Notes: generated by a model not told the origin, from the sequence alone. A DNA stretch of 64,000 nt from Marinobacter bohaiensis (GCF_003258515.1 NZ_QGEH01000001.1:2604001-2668000); one strand, 5' to 3'. Counted from the stretch's first letter, positions 18,071-28,091 are shown. A program made the numbers and translations.

Positions 18071-20713
18071 TTAAAGCGATGCGTTAATGGTCTCTTCGCC
18101 ATTCGGCAGAAGGTTCTGCTGAATCTCCTGCTCCGTGAACAGCAGCTTACGGTATTGCTTGTCGCTGTAGTTCTGACTCTGGTCCAGGAAGAAGTCAGAC
18201 ATGGCGTCTGACGACTGGCTGTAGCTGACCAGACCGTAGGCCTCAGGGCCCGTATCGGTGAACTCGAGACCATAGTGCCAGCTCGTGCCCCGAGCCATAA
18301 GCCAGCCCTCGGTTCCAGCCACGGCGCCATCCGACAGACCACCGGTATTGTCCACGACACTCGGCGCAATCCGCGGGAACCGCGTGTCTTCGGCGTACTC
18401 ATCCGTCACCACGCCGATGGCGTTGAAGGCGCCGTCGACGTTACCGTCACCGCCATGCCAGGGAATACCCGGGCTTTGGAAGATCGGCGTACCGCCAGGC
18501 GGGACGTCCCCGGACGGGCGGATATACTGCACCGATCCCAGGGTGGCATTGAGGGCAATGCCCTGCGCATTGAGTGCCTGCACGCCCTGGGAAAGGGCCA
18601 ACAGCATCGGATCGGAGGCCGTGCCCTTGTCCGTTTCGGACGGCGCACCTGGCGTGTAAACCGGATCGTCCGGCGTGAAGGCCTCGGTCAGGTCCGTCTC
18701 GAAGCTGTCCGCATAGTTGGCGATGAACACGCGGAAGACATGAGCGCCGACGCTGTCGAGGTTGTAGACGCTGTCCCAACTGTCCAGAACGCCACAGGCG
18801 GTGCTCAGATCCACGCCATCCACCGTCGTCGCACCAATCAGGCCGCACCGTTCACGCAGCTCGGGCAGGAACTGCTCGGCGTACCAGGCGCGGTTGTTCC
18901 AGATCACATTGATCAGGTCCTCGGCGCCGAACTTGCCGTCCTGACCGGCCGGCGGTGTGACACCCGGCATGCCGGCAGCATTCGGATTCTGCAGCATCTT
19001 GATGCCCAGCCGGGTGCGAGGGTTGATCGGAGTCCTCTCGGTGCCGAACATCGGTGAGAAGCCCTCCAGGAACTCATCCGGATTGGTGGCCCAGTAACTG
19101 CTGTTGGAGTTCTGGACCCAGTCCGAACGCAGCAGCTTGGGCTTGCTTTCATACGGCACAAGGCCGTCACAATCGCCTTCGACCCAGTCGTCAAAACTTT
19201 CGGAGCCATCCAGCAGGGTCAGACCGGCATCAAAGAGATCGGCGTAGTCGCTGCTGACCGAGCGTTTGAAGTTGATCAACGCAATGGATTTCTCGGACAA
19301 GTTCGGCACCGAGCTGCTGTCGATGTAGAACGCATTGCCGTCCTTGTCCGCATAGGTTGAGTTGGTCCAGAGCGTCGAGCCGCAATCGCGGAAAACCTGC
19401 TGGAATTCATCCAGGTTACTGGCACGGCTCATCCCAAGCCAGGTATCCAGCAGTCCACCGGTATCGGCATTGGCGTCGCGATAGCTGTATGCCTTACCGC
19501 TGGCGTCACTCCAGACCGGCAAACCACCACCGGTGATTGCGCTGCCGGACACCATCGGCCCGTACTCGGAAAAATAGAAGGTGCGCTCAACCACGGCGGG
19601 GCTCGTCCCACCGATGTCGACCTCAATCTGGAAGGTTTCAGAAGTAATGGGCTTTTCGACGCCGTCCTTGATGTAGGTCAGCGGATCGCCGGCCTTCAGC
19701 GTCAGCTCGTACAGGGCGAAACGCCGGCTCGTCGTGACCGTGTGGGACCAGCTCAGGCTCTCGTTGAAACTGATCAGGGGGATGGCGGTCCCCAAAAGTC
19801 CCGCACCATTGATGTTCAGGTATCCCGGCACGGTCATTTGGCTCTGGTATAGACGGCGATGCCCAGTATACGGGAAGTGGGGGTTGGCCAAGAGCGCGCC
19901 GCGGCCCTGTTCGGTCATGTCTGCGCCGATACCCCAGGCGTTGCTGGCCAGACCCAGGTCACTATAACTGGCCCGCTGTCCCGCACCATGGACGGCATTG
20001 TCAGCGATTTGCTTCGTGTTCAGCAACGTCCCGGTGGACGCCATAACCGGTGTCGGCTGGATATCGACCAACTGCTCACCCGGGACGGCAGAAAACACGG
20101 CACCCGTCGCGAAGAGCGCACCGGAGGCATACTGTCCCACAATACGATAGTGCGCCAGCAGATCCTGCGGGCGAATCTCCTTGACCCAGGGTTGATCGCG
20201 GCACTCAGCGGGCAAATCGCCGGCGGGCGTCTCGGTCACATACTTGTTGTAACCCGCCGTAAACCCGTCAATCATGGCCCGGCTCTGCTCGGACAGGTCG
20301 TCGTATTCGTCTTCAGCACCACTCAGAATGTGCTGGGCCTTGTAGCTTAAGTCGTTGATAATATTGATATCGTCCTGGCCGGCACCGAAGTACTTGGCGC
20401 GCTCGCTACGAGCCTTGACGATCGCTTCCGCCAACAAGCAGACGTTGTCCCGGGTTTGGGCGTACCCCAAACCGAATGAGGCGGACGCCAGATCATCGGC
20501 CTTGATGTGGGGCACGCCGCCCGTGGTAAGCCGGATCGTCGCCTCCAGTTGGCCGTCGGAAGGTGTCAGTGGCTCGTTACTGGCGGAATCGCCTCCGGAA
20601 CCACCATCCCCGTCAAAACACCCGCCAAGCAGGATACTTCCGGCAACAGCCACTCCGAGGGCACGCCACGGCGTCCGTCGGGCAGCGCCCGATCCCTTTT
20701 TGAAATGCTTCAT
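18071..20713 (-). CDS. Penicillin acylase family (Ntn-hydrolase) lipoprotein
   Basis: Self-cleaving amidohydrolase precursor of 880 residues, of the family that contains penicillin acylases and acyl-homoserine-lactone acylases such as PvdQ. A lipoprotein signal with lipobox LLGGC (cysteine 32) is followed by the alpha chain (GGVPHIKADD, GLGYAQTRDN) and a spacer. The beta chain should start at Ser 257 in LAS-NAWGIG, the N-terminal nucleophile seen in the family as S-N. Acylase-type features further on are LLANPHFPY and FNESLSWSHTV. It may hydrolyse N-acyl amides, possibly quorum-sensing lactones, but that is inference. It is a single gene facing the lipase gene, and both products are lipid-anchored hydrolases of acyl compounds. 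Confidence 0.88.
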   Translation of the reverse strand: MKHFKKGSGAARRTPWRALGVAVAGSILLGGCFDGDGGSGGDSASNEPLTPSDGQLEATIRLTTGGVPHIKADDLASASFGLGYAQTRDNVCLLAEAIVKARSERAKYFGAGQDDINIINDLSYKAQHILSGAEDEYDDLSEQSRAMIDGFTAGYNKYVTETPAGDLPAECRDQPWVKEIRPQDLLAHYRIVGQYASGALFATGAVFSAVPGEQLVDIQPTPVMASTGTLLNTKQIADNAVHGAGQRASYSDLGLASNAWGIGADMTEQGRGALLANPHFPYTGHRRLYQSQMTVPGYLNINGAGLLGTAIPLISFNESLSWSHTVTTSRRFALYELTLKAGDPLTYIKDGVEKPITSETFQIEVDIGGTSPAVVERTFYFSEYGPMVSGSAITGGGLPVWSDASGKAYSYRDANADTGGLLDTWLGMSRASNLDEFQQVFRDCGSTLWTNSTYADKDGNAFYIDSSSVPNLSEKSIALINFKRSVSSDYADLFDAGLTLLDGSESFDDWVEGDCDGLVPYESKPKLLRSDWVQNSNSSYWATNPDEFLEGFSPMFGTERTPINPRTRLGIKMLQNPNAAGMPGVTPPAGQDGKFGAEDLINVIWNNRAWYAEQFLPELRERCGLIGATTVDGVDLSTACGVLDSWDSVYNLDSVGAHVFRVFIANYADSFETDLTEAFTPDDPVYTPGAPSETDKGTASDPMLLALSQGVQALNAQGIALNATLGSVQYIRPSGDVPPGGTPIFQSPGIPWHGGDGNVDGAFNAIGVVTDEYAEDTRFPRIAPSVVDNTGGLSDGAVAGTEGWLMARGTSWHYGLEFTDTGPEAYGLVSYSQSSDAMSDFFLDQSQNYSDKQYRKLLFTEQEIQQNLLPNGEETINASL

Positions 20714-20950
20714 GGTTGTTTTTCCGTCTTATTGGAATTGTTGGAAATGAGAAAGAGTCGAAAAACGACTCATCAACCAATCTAGCAGAAGGCAACAGCC
20801 CCTCCCAGCAAAAACTGAGTCACAATTCACCTTTTAAACGAGGACTTTTCCAGACGGCCAGAAGACGATGAAAACCGCTCCCGGCGCGGGTCGGTAAGCA
20901 GTGGCAGATCTGGATTCAGGGGGCAACAGGCTATGGAAGAACAGGGCGGG

Positions 20951-20988
20951 AAAAGAAGAACAGGAGACCGCCGGGCGGCGGCCTCCTG
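20951..20988 (-). terminator. Terminator of argG
   Basis: On the minus strand a 13-bp stem with one G-U pair (20976-20988 with 20961-20973) and a T-rich tail TTCTTCTTTT. Confidence 0.82.
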
Positions 20989-20994
20989 GCAGGA

Positions 20995-22209
20995 TCAGCT
21001 CAGCTTGCGACCTTTGCTGGCCGCAATCCGCAGACGCAGGGCGTTCAGCTTGATGAAGCCTTCCGCGTCTTTCTGATCGTAGGCACCCTGGTCTTCCTCG
21101 AAGGTGGCGATCTTCTCGTCGAACAGGGAATCGTCGGACTTGCGGCCGACCACTTCGACGTTGCCCTTGTAGAGCTTCAGACGCACGGTACCGTTGACGT
21201 AGCTCTGGGTCTGGTCGATCAGGGCCTGCAGCGCCTCACGCTCCGGTGACCACCAGTAACCGTTGTAGATGACCTCAGCGTAGCGCGGCATGATGCTGTC
21301 TTTCAGGTGCGCGACTTCGCGGTCCAGAGTGATGGACTCGATGGCGCGGTGGCCACGCAGCATGATGGTGCCGCCCGGGGTTTCGTAGCAGCCGCGGGAC
21401 TTCATGCCCACATAGCGGTTCTCGACGATGTCGATGCGGCCGATGCCGTTGTCGCCGCCCACCTTGTTCAGGTGGCTCAGCACTTCGTGCGGCTTCAGAC
21501 GCTCGCCGTCGATGGCGACGATGTCGCCCTTCTCGTAGGTCAGCTCGATGTAGGTCGGCTGGTCCGGCGCCTGCTCGGGAGCCACGCTCCAGCGCCACAT
21601 TTCCTCTTCCGCCTCGGCCCACGGATCTTCCAGCACCATGCCTTCATAGGAGATGTGCAGCAGGTTGGCGTCCATGGAGTAAGGAGACTTGCCCTTCTTC
21701 TTCTCGACCGGGATGTTGCGCTCTTCACAGTAGGCCAGCAGCTTCTCGCGGGAGTTCAGGTCCCACTCGCGCCAGGGGGCGATCACATGAACGCCCGGCT
21801 TCAGGGCGTAGGCGCCCAGTTCGAAGCGGACCTGGTCGTTGCCCTTGCCGGTCGCGCCGTGGGAGATGGCGTCGGCGCCGGTCTCGTTGGCAATGTCGAT
21901 CAGGCGCTTGGAAATCAGCGGTCGGGCGATGGACGTGCCCAGCAGGTACTCACCTTCGTAGATGGTGTTGGCGCGGAACATCGGGAACACGAAATCGCGC
22001 ACGAACTCTTCGCGCAGGTCCTCGATGTAGATTTCCTTGACGCCCAGCGCTTCGGCCTTGGCTCGTGCCGGCTCGACTTCCTCGCCCTGCCCCAGGTCCG
22101 CTGTGAAGGTTACGACTTCACAGTTGTAGGTGTCCTGGAGCCAGCGCACGATGACCGACGTGTCCAGGCCACCGGAATAGGCCAGCACCACCTTATTGAT
22201 ATTTGACAT
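20995..22209 (-). CDS. argG: Argininosuccinate synthase
   Basis: Arginine biosynthesis enzyme joining citrulline and aspartate with ATP; 404 residues. The PP-loop AYSGGLDTS is at residues 10-18, and further family blocks are [13 protein letters not shown] and [12 protein letters not shown]. Of two ATG codons two apart, the second (22209) has GGAG at 7-nt spacing, while the first is only 1 nt from it, so I use the second. Gene order argG-motY-pyrC-rnt is the same as in Pseudomonas aeruginosa. Confidence 0.96.
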   Translation of the reverse strand: MSNINKVVLAYSGGLDTSVIVRWLQDTYNCEVVTFTADLGQGEEVEPARAKAEALGVKEIYIEDLREEFVRDFVFPMFRANTIYEGEYLLGTSIARPLISKRLIDIANETGADAISHGATGKGNDQVRFELGAYALKPGVHVIAPWREWDLNSREKLLAYCEERNIPVEKKKGKSPYSMDANLLHISYEGMVLEDPWAEAEEEMWRWSVAPEQAPDQPTYIELTYEKGDIVAIDGERLKPHEVLSHLNKVGGDNGIGRIDIVENRYVGMKSRGCYETPGGTIMLRGHRAIESITLDREVAHLKDSIMPRYAEVIYNGYWWSPEREALQALIDQTQSYVNGTVRLKLYKGNVEVVGRKSDDSLFDEKIATFEEDQGAYDQKDAEGFIKLNALRLRIAASKGRKLS

Positions 22210-22406
22210 GTCCATGCTCCGACTCGATCAGAATAGGAACACCAGCGGCCGCCCCGAGGCGGTTCGCCAGCCGTTCCTACAATGGATGAACGACGCCCCG
22301 GCGTGTCAGCACCGGTGCGACCGATTCAGAATGAAGGCGCATATTGTACGGCAGCGCCGCCGCGCTTCCAATTGCAGCGTGCAAATGGTTGCCCGGACGG
22401 GCATGG

Positions 22407-23312
22407 TCAGCCGTTGCTGCGAGGGTCGATGTCCGCCTCGGCCTGCTGCAACGAGCGGCGCTCGCCCTCTCGCTCCAGGCGAACCGTGGTGCGGCGGTTG
22501 TCGGCCGGGTTACCGGAGGCCGGGTAGCGCTCGCCGTGGTAACGGGTGACGATCTTGTCGGCCGCGATGCCATTGGCCTTGAGATACTCCGCCACCGCAT
22601 TGGCGCGGTTCTCGGACAGGGTGCGGTTGTGGATGCGGGTGCCGCTGCGATCGGTGTGGCCATCCACGAAGATCCGCGCAATGCTGCTGTCGGCGTGGAT
22701 GAACTGGACGATCAGGTCGAGGCGATCCAGATCGGCATCGCTGAGCCGGGCGCTGTCGAGCTTGAAGTGAATCCGCGAGCGCTTGATCTGGTCGAAGTTC
22801 ACCGGGAGCAGCCCGGCGACGCAGGTCTGGTAGTCCTGGTAGGTGCCGGCGAAGTTGATGTTCGACAGCTGGACCCGGACCGGCTCGCTGGAATAGCGGG
22901 CTTCGCTGGTCACCGTCGGCGCCATGCCCTTGAGCAGACCGTGAACCATGGCCATCGCCCGCGGCGTATCCACTTCCACCGAACGCTGCTCGGTGGTCAC
23001 CTGTACCCGCCCCAGACGCGTCGGCGCGACGCCGGGCCGCCAGCTCGGCGCTTCGACGTTCAGGTAACCGGCGCCCACTTTCATCAGGCGGATGTCCGAC
23101 TCCAGGTAAAAGCGCAGCTCATCGCCGGCCCGATGCTGGAACACCGCTCGACCGTACCCGGGCACCTCATGGGTGAGCGAACAGCTGAAAACCGAGGAGG
23201 CCAGATACCATTGGCTGTTTTCGATGCCGGCGCCGTAACTGGCCGCTTCGGTCCCCGTCAGGGGGAACGCCAGTAAAGGAACGACCAGCAGGGGGCGCAG
23301 AGAACGTCGCAT
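22407..23312 (-). CDS. motY: MotY-like flagellar stator/T-ring protein
   Basis: Periplasmic protein of 301 residues with a signal peptide, an N-terminal MotY-type domain starting near YGAGIENSQWYLA, and a C-terminal OmpA-like peptidoglycan-binding domain (about 180-285; FVDGHTDRSGTRIHNRTLSENRA, here broken for reading as GHTD and LSENRA motifs). MotY forms the T-ring of polar flagella and helps hold the stator. It was named from its own sequence and from its place between argG and pyrC, as in Pseudomonas. It is transcribed toward argG and could be its own unit; a general OmpA-family protein is the alternative. Confidence 0.88.
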   Translation of the reverse strand: MRRSLRPLLVVPLLAFPLTGTEAASYGAGIENSQWYLASSVFSCSLTHEVPGYGRAVFQHRAGDELRFYLESDIRLMKVGAGYLNVEAPSWRPGVAPTRLGRVQVTTEQRSVEVDTPRAMAMVHGLLKGMAPTVTSEARYSSEPVRVQLSNINFAGTYQDYQTCVAGLLPVNFDQIKRSRIHFKLDSARLSDADLDRLDLIVQFIHADSSIARIFVDGHTDRSGTRIHNRTLSENRANAVAEYLKANGIAADKIVTRYHGERYPASGNPADNRRTTVRLEREGERRSLQQAEADIDPRSNG

Positions 23313-23434
23313 CGCCGATAACCCGTGGTGACTGCGTGAAAAAGTTGCGTTGACTCTTCACCTATCGGCCAACGGGGGCGAACCTTTAGCCGTTCGCCGG
23401 AAATTTCCCGGCCGTCCATCCAAACGCCGGGTCT

Positions 23435-23442
23435 GGTATACT
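23435..23442 (+). promoter_or_regulatory. Extended -10 candidate for pyrC
   Basis: TATACT at 23437-23442 preceded by a TG-type extension, 42 nt before the pyrC start. No good -35 was seen. Confidence 0.45.
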
Positions 23443-23483
23443 CCGCAGCAAATTCTGTTCACCGGATTGGAAGATTGACGCCC

Positions 23484-24518
23484 ATGACCACGACCCTGAC
23501 GCTGACCCGCCCCGATGACTGGCACCTGCACGTACGCGATGGCGAGGTATTGGCCGATGTCGTTCCGGCCACGGCGCGCTGCTTCCGGCGGGCGATCATC
23601 ATGCCCAACCTGGTGCCACCGGTGGTCAACGCCAGCGACGCCCTGGCCTATCGCCAGCGCATCATGGCCGTGCTGCCCGAGGGCGCGGATTTCGACCCGC
23701 TGATGACCCTTTACCTGACCGAGCAGACCACCGCCGAGGACATCCGCCAGGCGCGCGAGGCGGGCGTGATCGCCGCCAAGCTCTACCCGGCCGGCGCCAC
23801 CACCAACTCATCCTCCGGCGTGACCGATATCCGCAACATCGATGCGGTGCTGGAAGCCATGAGCGAGTGCGGCATGCTGTTGCTGGTGCACGGCGAGGTG
23901 ACCGACAGCGACATCGACATCTTCGATCGCGAGAAGATTTTCCTGGAGCGCGTGCTGGCGCCGACCCGGGAGCGCTTCCCGGACCTGAAAGTGGTGCTCG
24001 AACACATCACCACCGAGGATTCCGCCCAGTTCGTGCTGGAAAGCGACCGTAACCTGGCCGCCACCATCACCCCGCAGCACCTGCTCTACAACCGCAACCA
24101 CATGCTGGTCGGCGGCATGCGCCCGCACCTGTATTGCCTGCCCATCCTCAAACGCCAGCGCCACCAGCAGGCCCTGCAGGACGTGGTGGTTGGCGGCGAT
24201 CGCCGTTTCTTCCTGGGCACCGATTCGGCGCCCCACGACACCAGCCGCAAGGAAAGCGCTTGCGGCTGCGCCGGCTGCTTCTCCGCGCCGGCGGCGATCG
24301 AACTCTACGCCGAAGCCTTCGACGACCTGGGCGCGCTCGACAACCTGGAAGCCTTCGCCAGTTTCAACGGCCCGGACTTCTACGGCCTGCCGCGCAACAC
24401 GGACACCATCACCCTGGTGCGCGAGCCCTGGACCCAGGCTGAGAGTCTGCCGCTGGGCAGCGGTCGTATCACACCGCTGCGGGCGGGCGAGCAGATCCGC
24501 TGGCGTCTGCAGGCCTGA
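23484..24518 (+). CDS. pyrC: Dihydroorotase
   Basis: Pyrimidine biosynthesis enzyme (class II dihydroorotase, E. coli PyrC type), 344 residues. Zinc ligands H14 and H16 are in WHLHVRD, the carbamylated lysine is K99 in AAKLYPAG, later histidines are in LVHGEV and LEHITT, and the catalytic Asp is in LGTDSAPHD. The ATG at 23484 is preferred to an in-frame TTG three codons upstream; GGAAG lies about 10 nt before. It is followed after 48 nt by rnt, likely in one transcript, and is divergent from motY. Confidence 0.95.
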   Translation: MTTTLTLTRPDDWHLHVRDGEVLADVVPATARCFRRAIIMPNLVPPVVNASDALAYRQRIMAVLPEGADFDPLMTLYLTEQTTAEDIRQAREAGVIAAKLYPAGATTNSSSGVTDIRNIDAVLEAMSECGMLLLVHGEVTDSDIDIFDREKIFLERVLAPTRERFPDLKVVLEHITTEDSAQFVLESDRNLAATITPQHLLYNRNHMLVGGMRPHLYCLPILKRQRHQQALQDVVVGGDRRFFLGTDSAPHDTSRKESACGCAGCFSAPAAIELYAEAFDDLGALDNLEAFASFNGPDFYGLPRNTDTITLVREPWTQAESLPLGSGRITPLRAGEQIRWRLQA

Positions 24519-24566
24519 AGCCGGCGGGCCGCAACCGAATCAAGTCATTAACAGTAAGGGTACTCA

Positions 24567-25232
24567 GTGATCGAGGAAGACAAACCAACCTCCCCCATGG
24601 CCGCCCGTTTTCGCGGCTTTCTGCCTGTCGTCGTGGATGTGGAAACCGGCGGATTCAATGCCGACACGGACGCCCTGCTGGAGGTGGCTGCGGTCCTGAT
24701 CGAAATCGACGATGACGGCTGGCTGCAGCGCGGCGAAACGATCGCCTACTCGGTGCATCCGTTCGACAACGCCAACCTGGAACAGTCGGCCCTGGACTTC
24801 ACCGGCATCGACCCCTGGGATCCGGAGCGCGACGCGGTGCACGAGCGCGATGCCCTGAGCGACGTTTTCGGCCCGATCCGCAAGGCGGTGAAGCGCAACG
24901 AGTGCAAGCGCGCGGTGCTGGTCGGCCACAACGCCACCTTCGACCACAACTTCCTGTTCGCCGCGTCCGACCGCTGCGGCATCAAGCGCAACCCGTTCCA
25001 CCCCTTCTCCACGTTCGACACCGCCACCCTGGCGGGCCTGGCGTACGGGCACACTGTGCTGGCGAAGGCCTGCAAACTCGCCGGCATCCCGTTCAGCAAT
25101 CGCGAAGCGCACTCCGCGGCCTACGACGCGGAGAAAACCGCCGACCTGTTCTGCGGCATCGTCAATCGCTGGAAGGAATTGGGCGGCTTCCCGCCGCCGC
25201 AGGTGGAAGAAGCGTCCGACGAGGCCGAGTAA
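24567..25232 (+). CDS. rnt: Ribonuclease T
   Basis: 3'-5' exoribonuclease that trims tRNA and other stable RNA 3' ends, 221 residues, DEDDh exonuclease fold. The catalytic set is visible: D24 and E26 in DVETGGF, D126 in HNATFDHNF, H182 and D187 in HSAAYDAEKT. GTG start with AAGGG 6 nt upstream. Second gene after pyrC, as in Pseudomonas; ends before a two-way terminator. Confidence 0.94.
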   Translation: MIEEDKPTSPMAARFRGFLPVVVDVETGGFNADTDALLEVAAVLIEIDDDGWLQRGETIAYSVHPFDNANLEQSALDFTGIDPWDPERDAVHERDALSDVFGPIRKAVKRNECKRAVLVGHNATFDHNFLFAASDRCGIKRNPFHPFSTFDTATLAGLAYGHTVLAKACKLAGIPFSNREAHSAAYDAEKTADLFCGIVNRWKELGGFPPPQVEEASDEAE

Positions 25233-25242
25233 CCCGGCCAAC

Positions 25243-25278
25243 CCGGTTTTCAGACATAAACCGGTTTTCAGACGTAAA
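25243..25278 (+). repeat. 18-bp tandem repeat after rnt
   Basis: Two head-to-tail copies of CCGGTTTTCAGACATAAA (25243-25260, 25261-25278), 17 of 18 identical. Confidence 0.7.
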
Positions 25279-25306
25279 AAGGGCCAGTCAGCGACTGGCC
25301 CTTTTT
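25276..25306. terminator. Bidirectional terminator between rnt and the acyl-CoA reductase gene
   Basis: Stem GGGCCAGTC/GACTGGCCC, 3-nt loop, with an A-run on the left and a T-run on the right. Confidence 0.92.
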
Positions 25307-25322
25307 CGTTCCGGACGACGAC

Positions 25323-27308
25323 TTACCAGTAAATCCCCCGCATGATCGCCGCAAAGGCCACTTGCTCGGTGGAGACTTTCGGCTTGTCCCGGCTACGGCT
25401 GCCCGCGGCGGCGGGCGAGTCCGGGAACATGCGGTAGCCGGTGTTCATCACGATCTCGCCCATCTTCGGCGCCAGGGCGTGCAGCACCTGCGCGAAGACG
25501 CCCAGCCGGGTGGCGATGCGCTTGGGCCGGTGGATGATGGCTTCGGCCACCATGTCCGCGGCCTCGTCCGGCGTCAGCGTCGGCACCTGGTCGTAGATCT
25601 TGGTGGGTGCGATCATCGGCGTCTTCACCAGCGGCATGTTGATGGTGGTGAAGGTGACGTTGCGGTCGGACCACTCGGCGGCGGCACAGCGGCTGAACGC
25701 ATCCAGCGCCGACTTGGACGCCACGTACGCGGAGAACCGCGGGGCGTTGGTCAGCACGCCAATGGACGAGATGTTGACGATGTGGCCGCGCCGCTGCTCC
25801 AGCATCGACGGGGCGAAGCCCATGATCAGGCGCACCGAGCCGAAGTAGTTCAGTTGCATGGTGCGTTCGAAATCGTGGAAACGGTCAAACGACAGATCCA
25901 GCGAGCGGCGGATGGACCGGCCGGCGTTGTTGACCAGCACGTCCACATGGCCGTGGTTGTCGAGCACCGTCCGCACGAACTCGTCGCACTGGTCCATTTC
26001 CGAGAAGTCGCAGCGGTAGGCGTGAACGCTGGCGCCGCGAGCCTCCAACTGTTCCGCTACTTCCTTCAGGCGCTCCGGCTTGCGCGCACCGATCACCAGG
26101 ATCGCGCCGGCATCCGCCAGCTTCTGGGCGGTGGCCAGGCCAATGCCCGAGGTCGCGCCAGTAATCACGCAGACCCGCCCTTCGACGGTGCCGCGCAGGG
26201 TGCGGTCCTTGAACAGATCCGGGTCCAGGTGGCGCTCCCAGTAGTCCCAGATCACCGGCGCATAGTCGGCCAGGCGTGGCACCTCGATGCCCGTATCCTT
26301 GAGCACGCGTTCGGTCTCGCGGGCGTCGAAGCGCGTCGGGTAATTGAGGAAGGACAGTACCGACGGCGGGATGCCCATGTCGTCCAGTACCGCGGTGGTC
26401 AGGCGTTTGACCGGGGGCAGGTTCTTCAGGCTCTGGCGGATGAATGGCGGCACGAAACCGAACATGCGGCTGTCCACGCGCATGGCCATGCGCGGCGCGT
26501 GGCCGGCCTCGCAGAAGATATTGAGGATCTCGCCCATCTTGTGGGGATCGCTGTCCACCAGGTGGAAGCAGTTACCGTCCTCCCCCTCAAGGTGAGCAAT
26601 ATGATCCAGGGCCGCCACCACGTAATCCACCGGCACAATGTTGAGGCGCCCGCCTTCCAGACCGATGGTGGGCACCCACTGGGGCAGCGCCGCACGAATC
26701 TTCTGGATCATTTTGAAGAAGTAATAAGGCCCGTCCACCTTGTCCATCTCGCCGGTCCCGGAATGGCCGATCACCATCCCCGGACGGTAGATGCGGAACG
26801 GAATCGTGCACTCGTAACGCACCACCCGCTCGGCGTCGTGTTTGGTCTGCAGATAGGGATGCTCCAGATGCTCCGCCTCTTCGAACATGTCCTCGCGGAA
26901 GGTGCCCTTGAACATCCCAGCGGCGGCGATGGACGAGACGTGATGGAAGCAGCCCGCTCCCATGGCGGCGGCAGCAGCGACCGCCTGGTGGGTGCCATCG
27001 ATGTTGGCGGCGCGCTGGGCGTCGTCGTCAGCGCCCATGTCGTACAGCGCGGCCAGGTGGAAGAAATGGTCGATACGGCCCTTGAGGCTTTTCATCATCT
27101 CGGGTGCGATGCCCAGCTCCGGCGACGTGAGATCCCCCACCACGGCCTGCAGACGGGAATCGTCCACCTTGAGGCGCTCGCGCAGCCGGTCGATCTTGTC
27201 GAGGGACTGCTCCCGCACCAACAGGTGCACCGTGCCGCCCCGCTGCAGCAGTTTCTCTACCAGAAACCGGCCGATGAAACCGGTTCCCCCCGTCAGGAAG
27301 TACTCCAT
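25323..27308 (-). CDS. Fatty acyl-CoA reductase (alcohol-forming), two-domain SDR
   Basis: Reduces long-chain fatty acyl-CoA through the aldehyde to the fatty alcohol with NADPH, the first step in wax-ester synthesis in Marinobacter. From the chosen ATG it has 661 residues, the same length as the characterised M. aquaeolei enzyme (Maqu_2507). Two Rossmann/SDR halves are seen: the N-terminal extended SDR with TGGTGFIG at 6-13 and Y152-x3-K156, and the C-terminal classical SDR with GATSGIG near 385 and Y528-x3-K532. The longer start at 27323 has no better site. Transcribed alone; its upstream region holds a striking AT-rich operator-like segment. A wax synthase gene is not in this window. Confidence 0.9.
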   Translation of the reverse strand: MEYFLTGGTGFIGRFLVEKLLQRGGTVHLLVREQSLDKIDRLRERLKVDDSRLQAVVGDLTSPELGIAPEMMKSLKGRIDHFFHLAALYDMGADDDAQRAANIDGTHQAVAAAAAMGAGCFHHVSSIAAAGMFKGTFREDMFEEAEHLEHPYLQTKHDAERVVRYECTIPFRIYRPGMVIGHSGTGEMDKVDGPYYFFKMIQKIRAALPQWVPTIGLEGGRLNIVPVDYVVAALDHIAHLEGEDGNCFHLVDSDPHKMGEILNIFCEAGHAPRMAMRVDSRMFGFVPPFIRQSLKNLPPVKRLTTAVLDDMGIPPSVLSFLNYPTRFDARETERVLKDTGIEVPRLADYAPVIWDYWERHLDPDLFKDRTLRGTVEGRVCVITGATSGIGLATAQKLADAGAILVIGARKPERLKEVAEQLEARGASVHAYRCDFSEMDQCDEFVRTVLDNHGHVDVLVNNAGRSIRRSLDLSFDRFHDFERTMQLNYFGSVRLIMGFAPSMLEQRRGHIVNISSIGVLTNAPRFSAYVASKSALDAFSRCAAAEWSDRNVTFTTINMPLVKTPMIAPTKIYDQVPTLTPDEAADMVAEAIIHRPKRIATRLGVFAQVLHALAPKMGEIVMNTGYRMFPDSPAAAGSRSRDKPKVSTEQVAFAAIMRGIYW

Positions 27309-27712
27309 AGGTTGCCCATCCATTCTTGTGGTGCTTATTGTCCGGAGCCAGGGCGCGAGCCGACCGGCTCCCTTTGTTTGTGTCTGCTCACCCGGCTACA
27401 GGACACCGGGTTGATCGCAGTTTACGCAATGCCGGGTTGAGAGTAATGTGATTTATTAGAGCTTTTACTCCGTAGTTAACTGTTTTTATTAGAATCTTAA
27501 CTCTAATAGCAGAAAGGAAAACCGCGTTACCTGAGCGGTCGGAGACGGGGCCCCGAAGCTCTCAGGCGGCTCAGAACAAGCCTAGCACAGGCCTTGCCAC
27601 CTGCCCGCTCGAGGATGATCCGGCGGTGCTGTCCCGATTTTTCCGGACGGGCATAGGCAGCGTCGGAATGCGGTGAGATAATCCGCCCCTTTGAACTTTT
27701 CAGGAGTACCCC
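27309..27712. other. Divergent interval upstream of the acyl-CoA reductase gene
   Basis: 404 bp without a gene. The part from 27437 to 27520 is strongly AT-rich against a GC-rich background and carries the repeats listed separately. A GATAAT hexamer near 27677 may serve the small gene at 27713. Confidence 0.6.
27452..27508. promoter_or_regulatory. Operator-like repeats upstream of the fatty acyl-CoA reductase gene
   Basis: TTTATTAGA occurs at 27452-27460 and 27485-27493, exactly 33 bp apart (about three helix turns), inside longer 19-nt copies that agree at 15 positions. The second copy forms a perfect inverted repeat TATTAGA-N8-TCTAATA (27487-27508). About 150-200 bp upstream of the reductase start. 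Likely a regulator-binding site with promoter; the regulator is unknown. Confidence 0.55.
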
Positions 27713-28012
27713 ATGTCAGAGCATGACGCCAATTCCGAGCGCTACATCAAGATTGCCCGGGCCTGCCTGCGCGCCATCAATGACGCCGGTACCAGCAGCG
27801 ACGATCGCGAGCAGAAGATCCAGCAGGTGTACCAGGCCATTGATGAAGCCTTCCAGGCGGAGCTGACCGAGTACCAGCAATCCCTGGCTGTCATGGGCTC
27901 GGTACTGGAACGCATTGCCTCCGGCGAACTCAGTGCCGACGCGGCGGCCGAGCTGGCCCGCAAAACCATCGCAGGCTCCGGCCACAACGTCACCAGCCGC
28001 CCCATCCACTGA
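27713..28012 (+). CDS. Small helical protein of unknown function
   Basis: 99 residues, acidic, with no signal peptide or membrane segment. Predicted mostly helical (ERYIKIARACLRAIND, QKIQQVYQAIDEAFQAEL), with a C-terminal stretch DAAAELARKTIAGSG. AGGAG lies 6 nt before the ATG, so translation is well supported. 79 nt downstream begins the M16 protease gene on the same strand, so they may be cotranscribed. I do not recognise the family. Confidence 0.7.
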   Translation: MSEHDANSERYIKIARACLRAINDAGTSSDDREQKIQQVYQAIDEAFQAELTEYQQSLAVMGSVLERIASGELSADAAAELARKTIAGSGHNVTSRPIH

Positions 28013-28091
28013 GACACCGGGGTTCCAACCAGACCCGCGCGGGCGCTTCGGCGCTCGCCCGTGGACTACTGCACCCAAGAAAAGGAGTATC

